NCBI GenBank assembly: GCA_902795045.1
Contig: CADBJU010000001.1
Span: 62,001 to 126,000 of the forward strand
Length of the DNA stretch: 64,000 nucleotides
From: Oscillospiraceae bacterium
Lineage (GTDB): Bacteria; Bacillota; Clostridia; Oscillospirales; Oscillospiraceae
Direction of reading: 5' to 3'
The number at the start of each line of letters is the position of its first letter. Position 1 is the first letter of the stretch. Of the stretch, positions 40,853-50,271 are shown in pieces. The position numbers were made by a program, and so were the translations under genes. Under the pieces are notes generated by a model. It was not told the origin of the DNA, ran no database searches, and was given only the letters and a program-made list of their open reading frames with translations.

Positions 40853-42166
40853 TCAGTACCCGATCACCTTATCCACCCCGTAGAACTTCGCCATGTAGAC
40901 ATTGGGCCAGTCGGCGGGGTCCTCGGTGTTGAGATAGGCGAGACCCTCCAGAGCGCTCCAGGAGGTGCGGGCGTAGGGCCGCCAGAGCTCGACTTCCTTT
41001 TCGCCCCGGGCAGCGCACTCTGTAATAAAATCTTCGTTATATTGCAGCAGCGCGTGGGTGTCCCGAATATCCGGGAGACCGATGAAAAGGCTGCGGGCCA
41101 TGAGGAGCCCCCCCACACAGCACAGCGCGATCACCAGGTTCCGGCCCGGCAGATCATAAAGCCGCGCAAGCAGCACGGTATCAGATAACAGCAGCAGCAA
41201 CAGCGCGATGTGCATGCTCCGCCCCGCGCAGTACATGGCGAAGGTCAGCACGAACTGTCCCGCAAGCGACCCGAACAGCAGGATAAGCGCCAGCAGCCGT
41301 GTTTTCAGATCGACCCCGCGATACAGTGCCAGCGCGTAAAAAAGCGGAAAGCACAACAGCAGGGGCCAGAAGCGCAGATACATGCGCCCGGTCTCCAAAA
41401 AGTTTGCAAGCAGCACCTTGACCGTCATCTCGGCGGACTTGTTCACGGTCTCCGCCGGGGCGGACATCATGTACAAAAAGCCTGCCAGCATGAGTACCAG
41501 CGCCAAAAGCTTCCACAGCGCCGGGCGTTTTTTGAACCAGAACCAATCGACCGCCGCGAAGGCCAGCCACATGGCGACCAGGGCCACCGTGCCGTTTTCA
41601 CTGTACGCCCCCACGAGGAAGGAGAAGACCGCATACAGTACCTTCAGCGCCGTGCCGGGCGTCCAATCGTCCCGGAAGCTTTTCACGAGCGGCAGCAGCC
41701 ACAAAAGGCTGAACACGCCGCACCAGAGATAGTTGACCGCGCCCGTGAGCCACAGAAAGACCTGCCCGAAATCCGGTTGAAAGGCCCAGAGGGCAAAGAA
41801 AAGCACACACGCAAGCACGGGATTCGGAAGCCCTTTCCCGACCGCAAGCTCATGCAGCAGCCACACCAGCGCCGCGCAGAGCAGGGCGTTGACCACATCG
41901 AAGATACCCTTCGGCAGCAGCAGGAAAAGCTGCACCAGAAAGTGCGGCACGACGCGCCCGTTCATGCTCTGCCGGTGGGCCGCCATGGAGGGGAAGATCT
42001 GCGCCACGCTTTCAATGCGCGTATCATCCGCGTAAGAAAAGCAGTAGCGGTAATCGTCCGCGATGAGGTCGGTCCAGTGGGTGCACAGGAGCATCAGCGC
42101 GAAAAACCCGAGACAGAACAGAATAAGCAGGAGCCGCGAGCGGCTGAAAGCGAGAAGCTTTTTCAT
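40853..42166 (-). CDS. DUF6056-like polytopic membrane protein
   Basis: 437 residues with about 11 membrane helices. The first outer loop has DLIADDYRYCFSYADDTRI, followed by NGRVVPHFLVQLFLLLP and TGAVNYLWCGVFSLLW, which resemble DUF6056 and GtrII-like glycosyltransferase proteins. It ends in a soluble stretch. Its gene follows the YdcF gene at 42,176 by 9 bases, so the two are cotranscribed. A role in sugar transfer at the cell surface is inference. Confidence 0.75.
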   Translation of the reverse strand: MKKLLAFSRSRLLLILFCLGFFALMLLCTHWTDLIADDYRYCFSYADDTRIESVAQIFPSMAAHRQSMNGRVVPHFLVQLFLLLPKGIFDVVNALLCAALVWLLHELAVGKGLPNPVLACVLFFALWAFQPDFGQVFLWLTGAVNYLWCGVFSLLWLLPLVKSFRDDWTPGTALKVLYAVFSFLVGAYSENGTVALVAMWLAFAAVDWFWFKKRPALWKLLALVLMLAGFLYMMSAPAETVNKSAEMTVKVLLANFLETGRMYLRFWPLLLCFPLFYALALYRGVDLKTRLLALILLFGSLAGQFVLTFAMYCAGRSMHIALLLLLLSDTVLLARLYDLPGRNLVIALCCVGGLLMARSLFIGLPDIRDTHALLQYNEDFITECAARGEKEVELWRPYARTSWSALEGLAYLNTEDPADWPNVYMAKFYGVDKVIGY

Positions 42167-42175
42167 CCCGCCGCC

Positions 42176-43033
42176 TCAATTCCCGAGGACCCAGAGGTGG
42201 GTCACGCCGAAGGCCTCGCGGATGAAGTAGTTGAGCATCACAAAGAAGTAGCCCCAGGGGGCCGCGACGCCCGCCGCGTCCGTGACGCCGAGGCTTCTCG
42301 CCATGAGCTTTGCCCGGTAGAGGTGGTAGGCGCTCGAGACAATGGCGACCTTGCCCTGCGGCTCGTCCCCGCGTGCGCGGATGATGTCAAAGGAGAACTG
42401 GAGGTTTTCAAGCGTGGACGTGGCCTTCGGCTCCATGATGATCCGCTCCTCGGGGATGCCGTGGGCAAGCAGCCAGTCGTGCATGGCCTGGGCCTCGGTG
42501 ATGCTCTCACCCTTGCCCATGCCGCCGGAGACGATGGCAATGGTTTTGGGATGTTCGTTTAAGTACTGGAGCGCCCCCTCGCAGCGCCGCACCAGCGTCA
42601 GCGAGGGCTGGTCGCCGTACACCGCCGCGCCCAGCACGATCAGATAGTCCCGCCCGGCGTCCTTGTCGGTGCGGGCATTTTTGATGATGAAATACTCCAC
42701 AAAGCAGAAGTAGGCAAGCCCGACGCACACGAGCACCACCACCACGCGCCAGAGGGCGGCGGGCAGGTATCTATGCAGCACCAGCAGCGCCGCGACAAAG
42801 AACAGCGCGTAGCCCCACCAGGCGTAGCCCCGCAGCGCAAAGCGCAGGAAAAGGCCCGCGCCCGTGAGGATACCCACCAGCACGGGCAGGTTTTTCCGAA
42901 AGTGCCACAGCACGATCCCCGCGGACACAAAGCCCAGGGCATAGGCCGGGTATTGAATGCCGAGGCCGAAGCGCAGTGCAAGCGCCAGCGCCATCAGGAC
43001 GGCGGCACAGATCGCCCAAAGATTTTTTTTCAT
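42176..43033 (-). CDS. YdcF/ElyC-family membrane protein
   Basis: 285 residues: four to five N-terminal membrane helices to about residue 115, then a DUF218 domain (DYLIVLGAAVYGDQPSLTLV, IAIVSGGMGKGESITEAQAM, MEPKATSTLENLQFS, IVSSAYHLYRAKLMA). The paired helices-plus-DUF218 layout matches ElyC/YdcF, linked to peptidoglycan precursor handling. The ATG at 43033 overlaps the ABC-F stop by four bases, so it is in that operon. Confidence 0.92.
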   Translation of the reverse strand: MKKNLWAICAAVLMALALALRFGLGIQYPAYALGFVSAGIVLWHFRKNLPVLVGILTGAGLFLRFALRGYAWWGYALFFVAALLVLHRYLPAALWRVVVVLVCVGLAYFCFVEYFIIKNARTDKDAGRDYLIVLGAAVYGDQPSLTLVRRCEGALQYLNEHPKTIAIVSGGMGKGESITEAQAMHDWLLAHGIPEERIIMEPKATSTLENLQFSFDIIRARGDEPQGKVAIVSSAYHLYRAKLMARSLGVTDAAGVAAPWGYFFVMLNYFIREAFGVTHLWVLGN

Positions 43034-44907
43034 CCGTTCAGCGCCTCCCAGCGTTCGTAAAGCTCCATCAAGGCCGTGTCCAGCTCGTCCTTCTCCGCCT
43101 GAATTTCCATCAGCTTCTGGTAATCGCTGCCGTTTTCCTCGGCGAGCTTATCCAGCTCCGCGATCTTTTCCTCCTGGCGCTGGATCTCGCGCTCGAGTCT
43201 TGCGATGGCCTTGTCGTTGTTCTTCGGGCGCTCGGGCTTCGGTTTTTTCTCCTTCGGCTGCTCGCGCTCTTTCTGCTTTTCGATCTGCGTGACAAGCGCC
43301 TGCCGCTCCCGCCAGGCGGAAAACTCTTTATATCCGCCGCGAAAATCGGTGATGTGCCCGTCTTTGAGCTCCCAGATGCGCGTTGCGAACTTGTCGATAA
43401 AATAGCGGTCATGCGAGACAAACAGCAGCGTCTGCTCGTAGTCCGAGAGCGCGTCCTCCATCCACTCGCGCGAGGCGATATCGAGGTGGTTGGTCGGCTC
43501 GTCGAGAATCAGGAAGTTGATGTCCCCGCCCATGAGCATGCACAGACGCAGCCTGCTCTTTTCGCCGCCGGAGAGAGCGCCCACGGGGGTCATCACGTCC
43601 TCACCCCGGAAGCCGAAGGCGGCGAGGCGGTCGCGCGCCTCCTGCGGCTGGCAGCGGCAGTCCCAGAGCATGGTATCGAGGGCGGAGCGCTGCTCGTTGG
43701 AAAAGCCCACAAGCTGCGGCAGGTAGGCCGTGCGCACCGTGGGACCGAGGTAGAGCCAGCCTTTGTCCGGCTTTTCCACGTTCATGATGAGCTTTACAAG
43801 CGTCGACTTGCCGGTGCCGTTGTCGCCGATGAGGGCGATGCGCTCCCCGCCGGTGACGAGGGCGTCAAGGCCGGAGAATAAGACCCGGCCGCTGTAGCCC
43901 TTCTCGATGCCGTCCATGACCAGCACCTCGTCGCCCACAAACTCGCGCTCCTTAAACTTCACATTGAGCTTGCGCTGCTCGGTGGGCTTTTCGCTGCGGC
44001 TTAATTTTTCGATGCGCTTTTCCATGGAAAAGGCCCGCTTGTGCAGCTTGTCGTTGCCCATGAAGGCCCAGAGGTGCATCTGCTCGGCGGCTCTTGTGAG
44101 CTGCTCGATCTTGGCCTGGTCCTTCTCATATTTCTTGAGCTTTTCCTCAAAGCGGCGCTGGCGCTCTTCCGCATAGAAGCTGTAGTTGCCGCTGTAAAAT
44201 TCGGCCTTGCCGTCACTGATCTCGATGCAGCGCTGCACCACTTTATCCAGAAAATAGCGGTCGTGGCTGATGGCGAGGACCGTGCCCTTGAAGTGCAGCA
44301 GATAGTCCTCCAGCCATTCCGTGGCCCGGAGGTCGAGGTGGTTGGTAGGCTCGTCAAGCAGGAGGATGTCGGTGTTCTCTAAGATGAGGCGGGCGAGGTT
44401 TACGCGCGTCTTCTCCCCGCCGGAGAGGGAGGCAAATTCCTGCTCCAGCATGGCGGGGGAGATGTCGAGGCCGTTTGCGACGCGGGCTCTGTCCACGTCC
44501 ATCTCGTACCCGCCGAGACGGCGGAAGTCCTCCTGCAGCTTGTCGTACTCCCGCAGCAGGGCGGGGGACTGGTCGGACTCCATCTGCACCGTCAGCTCCT
44601 CCATGCGCTCGCTGATTTTGTACAGGCGGCGGTGGGCGTCCTTCAAAACCATCTCGGTGGTGAAGCCCTCGGGGTAGACGGGGATCTGGGAGATGAGGCC
44701 CATGCGCTTATTCGGCGCGACGGCGATCTCGCCCTCGTCGGCGCGCAGTTCGCCCGTCAGGATGCGAAAGAGCGTGGTCTTCCCGCAACCGTTATGCCCC
44801 AGGATGCCGACGCGCTCCCCGGCGGTGACGGTAAAGGAGAGCCCGTCGAGCACATTGCGCCCGATCTCAAAGGACTTGACTAAATTGTTGACGGATAGGT
44901 CTGTCAT
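43030..44907 (-). CDS. ABC-F family ATPase
   Basis: 625 residues, two ATP-binding cassettes and no membrane domain. Walker A motifs are GHNGCGKTTL (about 36) and GDNGTGKSTL (about 355). ABC signatures are LSGGEKTRVNLARL and LSGGEKSRLRLCML. Both halves have LDEPTNHLD. The linker between them is charged, and the C-terminus (about 535-625) is a Lys/Glu-rich coiled coil. ABC-F proteins act on the ribosome, in translation or in antibiotic protection. Full length, ATG 44907. Confidence 0.95.
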   Translation of the reverse strand: MTDLSVNNLVKSFEIGRNVLDGLSFTVTAGERVGILGHNGCGKTTLFRILTGELRADEGEIAVAPNKRMGLISQIPVYPEGFTTEMVLKDAHRRLYKISERMEELTVQMESDQSPALLREYDKLQEDFRRLGGYEMDVDRARVANGLDISPAMLEQEFASLSGGEKTRVNLARLILENTDILLLDEPTNHLDLRATEWLEDYLLHFKGTVLAISHDRYFLDKVVQRCIEISDGKAEFYSGNYSFYAEERQRRFEEKLKKYEKDQAKIEQLTRAAEQMHLWAFMGNDKLHKRAFSMEKRIEKLSRSEKPTEQRKLNVKFKEREFVGDEVLVMDGIEKGYSGRVLFSGLDALVTGGERIALIGDNGTGKSTLVKLIMNVEKPDKGWLYLGPTVRTAYLPQLVGFSNEQRSALDTMLWDCRCQPQEARDRLAAFGFRGEDVMTPVGALSGGEKSRLRLCMLMGGDINFLILDEPTNHLDIASREWMEDALSDYEQTLLFVSHDRYFIDKFATRIWELKDGHITDFRGGYKEFSAWRERQALVTQIEKQKEREQPKEKKPKPERPKNNDKAIARLEREIQRQEEKIAELDKLAEENGSDYQKLMEIQAEKDELDTALMELYERWEALNG

Positions 44908-44931
44908 GATCGTTGGTTCCTTATATCATTT

Positions 44932-45062
44932 TGCCTCCACCAGCCGCTTGCGGCGATTGGGGGAGGGGGACCGCTTCAGCGGTGGAAGGGGTCTTACCGA
45001 TGAACGACTCCCTCAGTCACCGATGCTGCGGCACCGGTGACAGCTCCCTCAAAGAGGGAGCC
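44932..45062. repeat. R2 repeat element
   Basis: GCCTCCACCAGCCGCTTGCG, ACCGCTTCAGCGGT, CACCGATGCTGCGGCACCGGTG and GCTCCCTCAAAGAGGGAGC in order. Confidence 0.75.
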
Positions 45063-45121
45063 ATATTGGAATCGCAGCAAAACCGCTCCTTCTCTCCACT
45101 TTTCACTTTCCAAATTTTGTT

Positions 45122-46435
45122 TTACATATTCTCCACGGCCCATTGGAGCACCTCGTTTGTGATCCTGCCCGCGCGGGTGAGGCCGAAGCCGCCGTGCTCG
45201 ATGAGGGTTACAAAGGCGTAGGGGTGGGCCTCGTCGTCCAGGAAGCCCACAAACCAGGAGTGGTCCTCCACGCCCTCGCCGAGCTCCGCGGTGCCGGTCT
45301 TGGCGCAGATATTGAGGCCGGGGAAGAGGTTGTCGGAATCGTAGTGCCATACGGCGTTCTGGCGCATCATGCGCTTGAGGCGGTCAGCGGTGGCGGGACG
45401 CACAAGCTCCGTGATCTCCGGCGTGTCGTCCGGCAGGAAGTGGGGCTCGACCAGCATGCCGTGGTTTGCCACCGCGCACAGGAAGCGCAGCATCGAGTAG
45501 GGCACCACCATGTCGGTCGACTGCCCGATGCCGGACCAGCCCGTCTCCGGGTCGCCCACAAATTCGAGCGGATAGCTGCCCTTCGCCGTCGTGATGCCGT
45601 CGATGCTGTGGTTATCGAGAAAGCCGTATTTTCGCACGTAGTCGATCATCGTGTTCTGCCCGAGGGCGACCGCGATCTGCGCAAAGGCCACGTTGCAGGA
45701 GTTGGCAAGGGCCTGTTCAAAGTCCTGGGTGTAGTGGTCCGCCACGCAGCGAAACGGCACGCCCGCGATCTTGTACTCGTCCTCGCAGTACCAGCGGCGG
45801 CTGTCAAGGTCACTGAGCCGCTCGATGGCGGCGGCCGCCGTGACGAGCTTGAAAATCGAACCCGGGGTGAAGGAGGCGGAGATGCAGCGGTTGATGAACG
45901 CGCCGTCGCGCTGTTCGCCCGTGGTGTCGAGCGGGTCAACGGACGGGGTGGATACCATGCCGAGAAGCTCCCCCGTGCGGTAGTTGCAGACCATCATGCA
46001 GCCGCTGGCCCACTCGCCGATGGCCTTGTAGATCACATCGTTGAGCCGCGCGTCGTAGGTGAGGCTGAGCTGCTTGTTGCTCATGGCGTGCGTCGTGCCG
46101 GTGAGGAGGCTGAAGCCGCCGTTTGTGTCCATGAGGCGCGAGAGTATGCCCGTGCCGGTCCGACCCCAGTAGTCGCCGGTGACGTGGTAGTTTGCCGCCC
46201 TCGTGATGCGGTCGGGGGAATAGACGCGGTTGGTCTCGTCAAAGTAGGCGAGGACGATGCCGTTTCGGTCGGTGAGCTGGCCGGTTGCCCCGGAGTTTGC
46301 CCGGGAGAAGTAGAGCGCCCAGTCCTTGCCGTGCTCCACGTAACGCACCAGATACACGCCCATGCCGCAGACCACCAGCGCCGCCAGGATCAGCACCGAA
46401 AAGGCGCGGTTGGTTATTTTTCTCGTGGCTGCCAC
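45122..46435 (-). CDS. Class B penicillin-binding protein (transpeptidase)
   Basis: 437 residues. A membrane anchor (AFSVLILAALVVCGMGVYLV) is followed by a short PBP dimer-type region and a transpeptidase domain with FTPGSIFKLV (SxxK serine), ANSCNVAF (SxN as SCN) and CAKTGTAELG (KTG). It cross-links peptidoglycan with the SEDS glycosyltransferase encoded just upstream. Start chosen at GTG 46435, which overlaps the SEDS gene by 22 bases; its GGAGG is very close, so an alternative nearby start is possible. Longer frames upstream are shadows of the SEDS gene. Confidence 0.92.
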   Translation of the reverse strand: MAATRKITNRAFSVLILAALVVCGMGVYLVRYVEHGKDWALYFSRANSGATGQLTDRNGIVLAYFDETNRVYSPDRITRAANYHVTGDYWGRTGTGILSRLMDTNGGFSLLTGTTHAMSNKQLSLTYDARLNDVIYKAIGEWASGCMMVCNYRTGELLGMVSTPSVDPLDTTGEQRDGAFINRCISASFTPGSIFKLVTAAAAIERLSDLDSRRWYCEDEYKIAGVPFRCVADHYTQDFEQALANSCNVAFAQIAVALGQNTMIDYVRKYGFLDNHSIDGITTAKGSYPLEFVGDPETGWSGIGQSTDMVVPYSMLRFLCAVANHGMLVEPHFLPDDTPEITELVRPATADRLKRMMRQNAVWHYDSDNLFPGLNICAKTGTAELGEGVEDHSWFVGFLDDEAHPYAFVTLIEHGGFGLTRAGRITNEVLQWAVENM

Positions 46436-48144
46436 ACCTCCCAGTCGGAAAGGTCCTCCTCCGCGTCGGTGTCCTGAGACTGGGCACGCACCGCGAAGCT
46501 TGCGTCGCGCCGGTTGTCGGCGCTCTTGATAAAGGCCATCAGCATCCAGCAGCACAGAAGCGAGGTGCCGCCGCGGGACACAAAGGGGAACGTGACGCCC
46601 GTAAACGGCAGGATGTCGAGCGAGCCGAACACGTTGAGCGAAAGCTGGGACAAAAGCATACTCATGGCGGCGCAGGCCGCGATCGAGTAATAGGCCGACC
46701 TGCCCTGCCGCGCGGAGCGCACCGCGAAGAGCGCCAGCACCAAAACCGCAATCACCATGATGACCGCGATGATAAGCCCCTCCTCCTCGCACACCATGGC
46801 GAAGACCATGTCGGTGTTCGCCGCCACGATGTCCTTGAGCCAGCCCGCGCCCGCGCCCTTGCCGTAGAGCCCGCCGGAGGCGGCGGCGGACATGGCGCGC
46901 GTCTGCTGGAAGCCCGCGCCGTACACGTCGTCCCACACATGGCCCCAGGTGGAAAAGCGCCGGGCGATGTAGGGCTTGATGCTCACGGCGAGAAAGGCCG
47001 CCATCCCGGCCCCCGTCACCGCGAGAAAGACGGTGGCAAAAGAGCCCGAGCGCAGGTAGGAGATCACGAGGAAGGTCACAAAGAAGATGAGCGCCGTGCC
47101 GAAGTCGCCGATGAGCGCGAGCGACACCACGCAGAACATGGAAAAGACGATGAAGGTGGTGAGGTTATTCTTGCGGAAAAGCCGCTCGAGCGTGGAGGCC
47201 CCCACGTAGATGTAGCCCACCTTGATAAGCTCCGACGGCTGGAGCGAGAGCCCGCCGATGTTGAGCCAGTTTCGAGCGCCGAGCACCGCGTCGGAAAAGA
47301 CGATGTTTATAAAGATCAGCAGCACCGACCCGATCACCACGGTCGAGCGGGCGGACATGGTGCGCTCCAGATCGCGCAGCCACCAGCCCATCGCGGCAAA
47401 GAGCACCACGGCAAGAATCGTAATGAGGATCTGCTTGAGCATGTCCCCCGGCACCGAGGACGCCGCCACCGACATGCCGATGCTGGTCAGGTAAAAAGCG
47501 ATGGTCTCGATCTCAAAGCCCGAGCGGTTCATAAAGCGCATGAAGTGATAGCAGCTCCACTCGAGCGCGATCAAAGCCACAAACGCCAGCGCCACGGCCT
47601 GCAGCTCCTTCTGCTTGGGGCTCATGGCGTGCTGGAGTAGAAGCGTGAGCTGAAAGAGCGTGAGGTCCAGAAGCGTCCCCGCGGGGGAAACGCCGTAGCC
47701 CGCGCGCTTGCGCTTGAGGTCCTGCTTTTGCCGCTTGTCCGGCGTCACGGCCCGGAAGCGGACTTTCTGCCCGCCGAGGTTGATGGTGTCCCCGGACTCC
47801 ACAGCTAAACCCGAGGCCCCGGCCTTCTGGTTCTTGATCCAGACACCGCCGCGGGAGAAGATGTTGTAAACGCGCCATTTGCCGCTTCCGCCGCGCCGGA
47901 GCACCGCGTGGCTGCGGCTGACACCGGGGGCGACGATGCGCACGTCCGCGCTTAAGGACCTGCCGATCAGATTTTCCCAGTGGGTGAGGGGATAGTCCTG
48001 CCCCTCATAGCGGAGGTAGCCCCAGATCTCCGGCTCCACCCGCTCACTCAGAAGCGAACGGATGCAGCGCACCAAAATGACAATGGATATGATAATGAGC
48101 ACATACTTGCTCAGCGCGAGCATGTAGTCTTCAAGATTGTACAA
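46414..48144 (-). CDS. FHA-SEDS fusion glycosyltransferase (FtsW/RodA type)
   Basis: 576 residues. After an N-terminal helix (YVLIIISIVILVRCI) comes a cytoplasmic FHA domain (about 50-130; NLIGRSLSADVRI, GVSRSHAVLRR, RGGVWIKNQ) that should bind phosphothreonine, then the ten-helix SEDS polymerase with GARNWLNIGGLSLQPSELIKVG, GDFGTALIFF and PFVSRGGTSLL. The fusion suggests that peptidoglycan synthesis is directed by Ser/Thr kinase signals. The start is TTG 48144, seven bases after AAAGGAGG. The class B PBP follows in the same operon. Confidence 0.94.
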   Translation of the reverse strand: MYNLEDYMLALSKYVLIIISIVILVRCIRSLLSERVEPEIWGYLRYEGQDYPLTHWENLIGRSLSADVRIVAPGVSRSHAVLRRGGSGKWRVYNIFSRGGVWIKNQKAGASGLAVESGDTINLGGQKVRFRAVTPDKRQKQDLKRKRAGYGVSPAGTLLDLTLFQLTLLLQHAMSPKQKELQAVALAFVALIALEWSCYHFMRFMNRSGFEIETIAFYLTSIGMSVAASSVPGDMLKQILITILAVVLFAAMGWWLRDLERTMSARSTVVIGSVLLIFINIVFSDAVLGARNWLNIGGLSLQPSELIKVGYIYVGASTLERLFRKNNLTTFIVFSMFCVVSLALIGDFGTALIFFVTFLVISYLRSGSFATVFLAVTGAGMAAFLAVSIKPYIARRFSTWGHVWDDVYGAGFQQTRAMSAAASGGLYGKGAGAGWLKDIVAANTDMVFAMVCEEEGLIIAVIMVIAVLVLALFAVRSARQGRSAYYSIAACAAMSMLLSQLSLNVFGSLDILPFTGVTFPFVSRGGTSLLCCWMLMAFIKSADNRRDASFAVRAQSQDTDAEEDLSDWEVWQPREK

Positions 48145-48171
48145 GGGGTCACCTCCTTTCAATTTCCGCTC

Positions 48172-48353
48172 GCCTCCCCCAGCCGCCTGCGGCGATTGGG
48201 GGAGGGGGACCGCTTCAGCGGTGGAAGGGGTTTGTCGGCTGACGGGCAGTTTTACTTCACCCGGACTTCAACTGGGCGCAAGCCGTGAGGACTCCTTCCG
48301 TCATCCGGCTTGCGGGGGACGCCGGATGCCACCTCCCTCAAAGAGGGAGGCAT
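48172..48353. repeat. R2 repeat element
   Basis: The long form: GCCTCCCCCAGCCGCCTGCG, ACCGCTTCAGCGGT, CCGTCATCCGGCTTGCGGGG and CACCTCCCTCAAAGAGGGAG. Confidence 0.75.
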
Positions 48354-48391
48354 ACAAAAACGCACAATATTATAACACATCTTCCCCCGTA

Positions 48392-48420
48392 TTGACAACC
48401 GGGGCAAAGTCAACTAAAAT
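48392..48420 (+). promoter_or_regulatory. Promoter giving a near-leaderless transcript
   Basis: TTGACA (48,392-48,397), 17 bases, TAAAAT (48,415-48,420). The start of transcription should fall at 48,426-48,428, on or next to the ATG at 48,428. Confidence 0.7.
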
Positions 48421-48427
48421 GGGGGCC

Positions 48428-48784
48428 ATGAAAACGAAAAACCTTCTCTGGGCCCTGCTCTTTGCCGTGATCGTGCTCGGCGGGGTCCTGGTCTATCGCA
48501 GTCTCGGAAAGGGCGAGGGGACGGTCGCGGTCGTCTCTGTCGACGGAGAGGTGCTGGAAAGGATCGACCTCTCAAAAGTCAGGACACCCTACGACATTCC
48601 GGTCTCTACCCCTTACGGGAACAATACCGTACACGTCGAGCCGGGGGCTATCTCCGTCACCGAGGCCGACTGCCCGGACCATGTCTGCATCTATCAGGGC
48701 CGTCTCACCGGCAGCGGCATCCCCATCATCTGCATGCCCCACCGCCTGGTGATCGAAATCGAGGGCGGTGACATTGATGGCTAA
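48428..48784 (+). CDS. NusG domain II-containing protein
   Basis: 118 residues with a membrane anchor (LLWALLFAVIVLGGVLVY) and an outer NusG-II domain (SVDGEVLERIDLSKVRTPYDI, EADCPDHVCIYQG, CMPHRLVIEIEGG). Proteins of this type are encoded beside Gx transporters and FMN-linked redox genes in Clostridia; their function is not settled. ATG 48428 has no ribosome binding site, only a G-run directly before it; ATG 48419 is in frame but lies inside the -10 box. It overlaps the next gene by 8 bases. Confidence 0.85.
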   Translation: MKTKNLLWALLFAVIVLGGVLVYRSLGKGEGTVAVVSVDGEVLERIDLSKVRTPYDIPVSTPYGNNTVHVEPGAISVTEADCPDHVCIYQGRLTGSGIPIICMPHRLVIEIEGGDIDG

Positions 48785-49277
48785 GACGAGAAAGCTTGCG
48801 CTCATGGCGCTCTTGACCGCGATCGCCCTGACCATCTTCGTCATTGAGGCCCAGATCCCGGCCCTGGTCCCGATCCCGGGCGTCAAGCTCGGCCTTGCCA
48901 ATATCATCACGCTCATCACCATGTGCCTGCTGGGGAAAAAAGAGGCGGGCGCGGTGCTGCTGGTGCGCGTGCTGATGGGCGCGATGTTCGCGGGCAGCCC
49001 CTCCACGCTGCTGTTCAGCGCGGTCGGCGGCCTCTTTGCCTATCTCACCATGTGTCTGACCGTTGGCTTTTTTGGGGAGAACAGGCTCTGGATCGTCTCG
49101 GCCCTCGCGGGCATCGCCCACAACGCGGGGCAGCTTCTCGCCTGCGTGCTGGTGGTCAAGACCCCCGGCGTCTTTGCCTACGCCCCCATCCTCGCCGCCT
49201 CGGGCGTGGTGACGGGCGTGTTCACGGGCTTTGCCGCGCAGTATCTTTTGAAGGCGCTGAAAAAATTGAAGCTGTAA
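48777..49277 (+). CDS. Gx transporter family membrane protein
   Basis: 166 residues, five or six helices, with the Hpre_diP_synt_I pattern IPALVPIPGVKLGLANIITL and GSPSTLLFSAVGGLFAYLTM typical of Gx transporters (ECF S-component-like; formerly annotated heptaprenyl diphosphate synthase component I). ATG 48777 follows GAGGGCGGTGACATTG. The substrate is unknown. It forms an operon with the NusG-II gene, a pair conserved in many Clostridia. Confidence 0.88.
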   Translation: MAKTRKLALMALLTAIALTIFVIEAQIPALVPIPGVKLGLANIITLITMCLLGKKEAGAVLLVRVLMGAMFAGSPSTLLFSAVGGLFAYLTMCLTVGFFGENRLWIVSALAGIAHNAGQLLACVLVVKTPGVFAYAPILAASGVVTGVFTGFAAQYLLKALKKLKL

Positions 49278-49293
49278 GCAATACCCAGACACT

Positions 49294-49402
49294 GTAGGGG
49301 CGCTTCACGAAGCGCCCGGCGGGAAACTTCCCGGTACGAATGCGCCCGGGCGAATCCGAAAACCGACCGGACACAGACGGGCGATTCATGAATCGCCCCT
49401 AC
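49294..49402. repeat. R5 inverted-repeat element
   Basis: It starts GTAGGGGCGCTTCACGAAGC and ends GCGATTCATGAATCGCCCCT plus AC. Outer arms GTAGGGGCG/CGCCCCTAC pair, and each half has its own hairpin. Confidence 0.75.
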
Positions 49403-49445
49403 GAAGCAATAATAAATATAATAAATATCAGGAGAACACAAAACC

Positions 49446-50270
49446 ATGAGTGAATGCACACACGATTGCTCCACCTGCGGCAAGGACTGTGCCGACCGCA
49501 CGGCGGAGAGCTTCCGCAAGAGCCTGAGACCCGGCGCCAGCGTCAAAAAGGTCATTGCCGTTGTCAGCGGCAAGGGCGGCGTCGGCAAGAGCCTCGTCAC
49601 ATGTCTGATGGCGTCCGAGATGCAGCGGCGCGGCCACAGCTGCGCGGTGCTGGACGCGGACATCACCGGCCCCTCCGTGCCGAAATCCTTCGGCGTCCAT
49701 GAGCACTGCATGGGCACCGACGAGTACCTCTTCCCCGTCACCACCCACACGGGGATACAGCTCATGAGCATGAACCTCATCCTCGAGACCGAGACCGAGC
49801 CGGTCGTCTGGCGCGGCCCCGTCATCGCGGGCGCGGTGACCCAGTTCTGGACGGATGTCATGTGGCGGGATGTGGACTACATGTTCGTCGACATGCCTCC
49901 CGGCACGGGCGACGTGCCGCTGACCGTGTTCCAGTCCCTGCCGGTGGACGGCATCGTCATCGTCACCACCCCGCAGGACCTCGTCGGCATGATCGTGGAG
50001 AAGGCCGTGCACATGGCGGAGCTTATGAACGTCCCGGTCCTTGGCCTCGTTGAAAACATGAGCTACTTTAAGTGTCCCGACTGCGGAAAAGAGCACGCGA
50101 TCTTCGGCGAGAGCAAGGTCGAAGCCCTTGCAAAGCAGTACGGCATTGCCCACTTCGCGCGCCTGCCCATCGACCCCGTCATCACCACGATGGTGGACGC
50201 GGGCGAGGTCGAGTCCGTCAGCGGCGAGCACATCGCCCCCATCGTGGACGTGATCGAGAAGGAGGCCTGA
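49446..50270 (+). CDS. Mrp/NBP35-family Fe-S cluster carrier ATPase
   Basis: 274 residues. A Cys-rich N-terminus (CTHDCSTCGKDC) precedes the deviant P-loop VSGKGGVGKSLVTC, the DADITGPSVPKSFG motif, DMPPGTGDVPLTV and a C-terminal CPDCGK pair that binds the bridging Fe-S cluster. It carries Fe-S clusters to target enzymes. It is followed one base later by the NifX-like gene, and a cysteine desulfurase lies nearby on the other strand, giving an Fe-S neighbourhood. Confidence 0.95.
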   Translation: MSECTHDCSTCGKDCADRTAESFRKSLRPGASVKKVIAVVSGKGGVGKSLVTCLMASEMQRRGHSCAVLDADITGPSVPKSFGVHEHCMGTDEYLFPVTTHTGIQLMSMNLILETETEPVVWRGPVIAGAVTQFWTDVMWRDVDYMFVDMPPGTGDVPLTVFQSLPVDGIVIVTTPQDLVGMIVEKAVHMAELMNVPVLGLVENMSYFKCPDCGKEHAIFGESKVEALAKQYGIAHFARLPIDPVITTMVDAGEVESVSGEHIAPIVDVIEKEA

Positions 50271-50271
50271 C

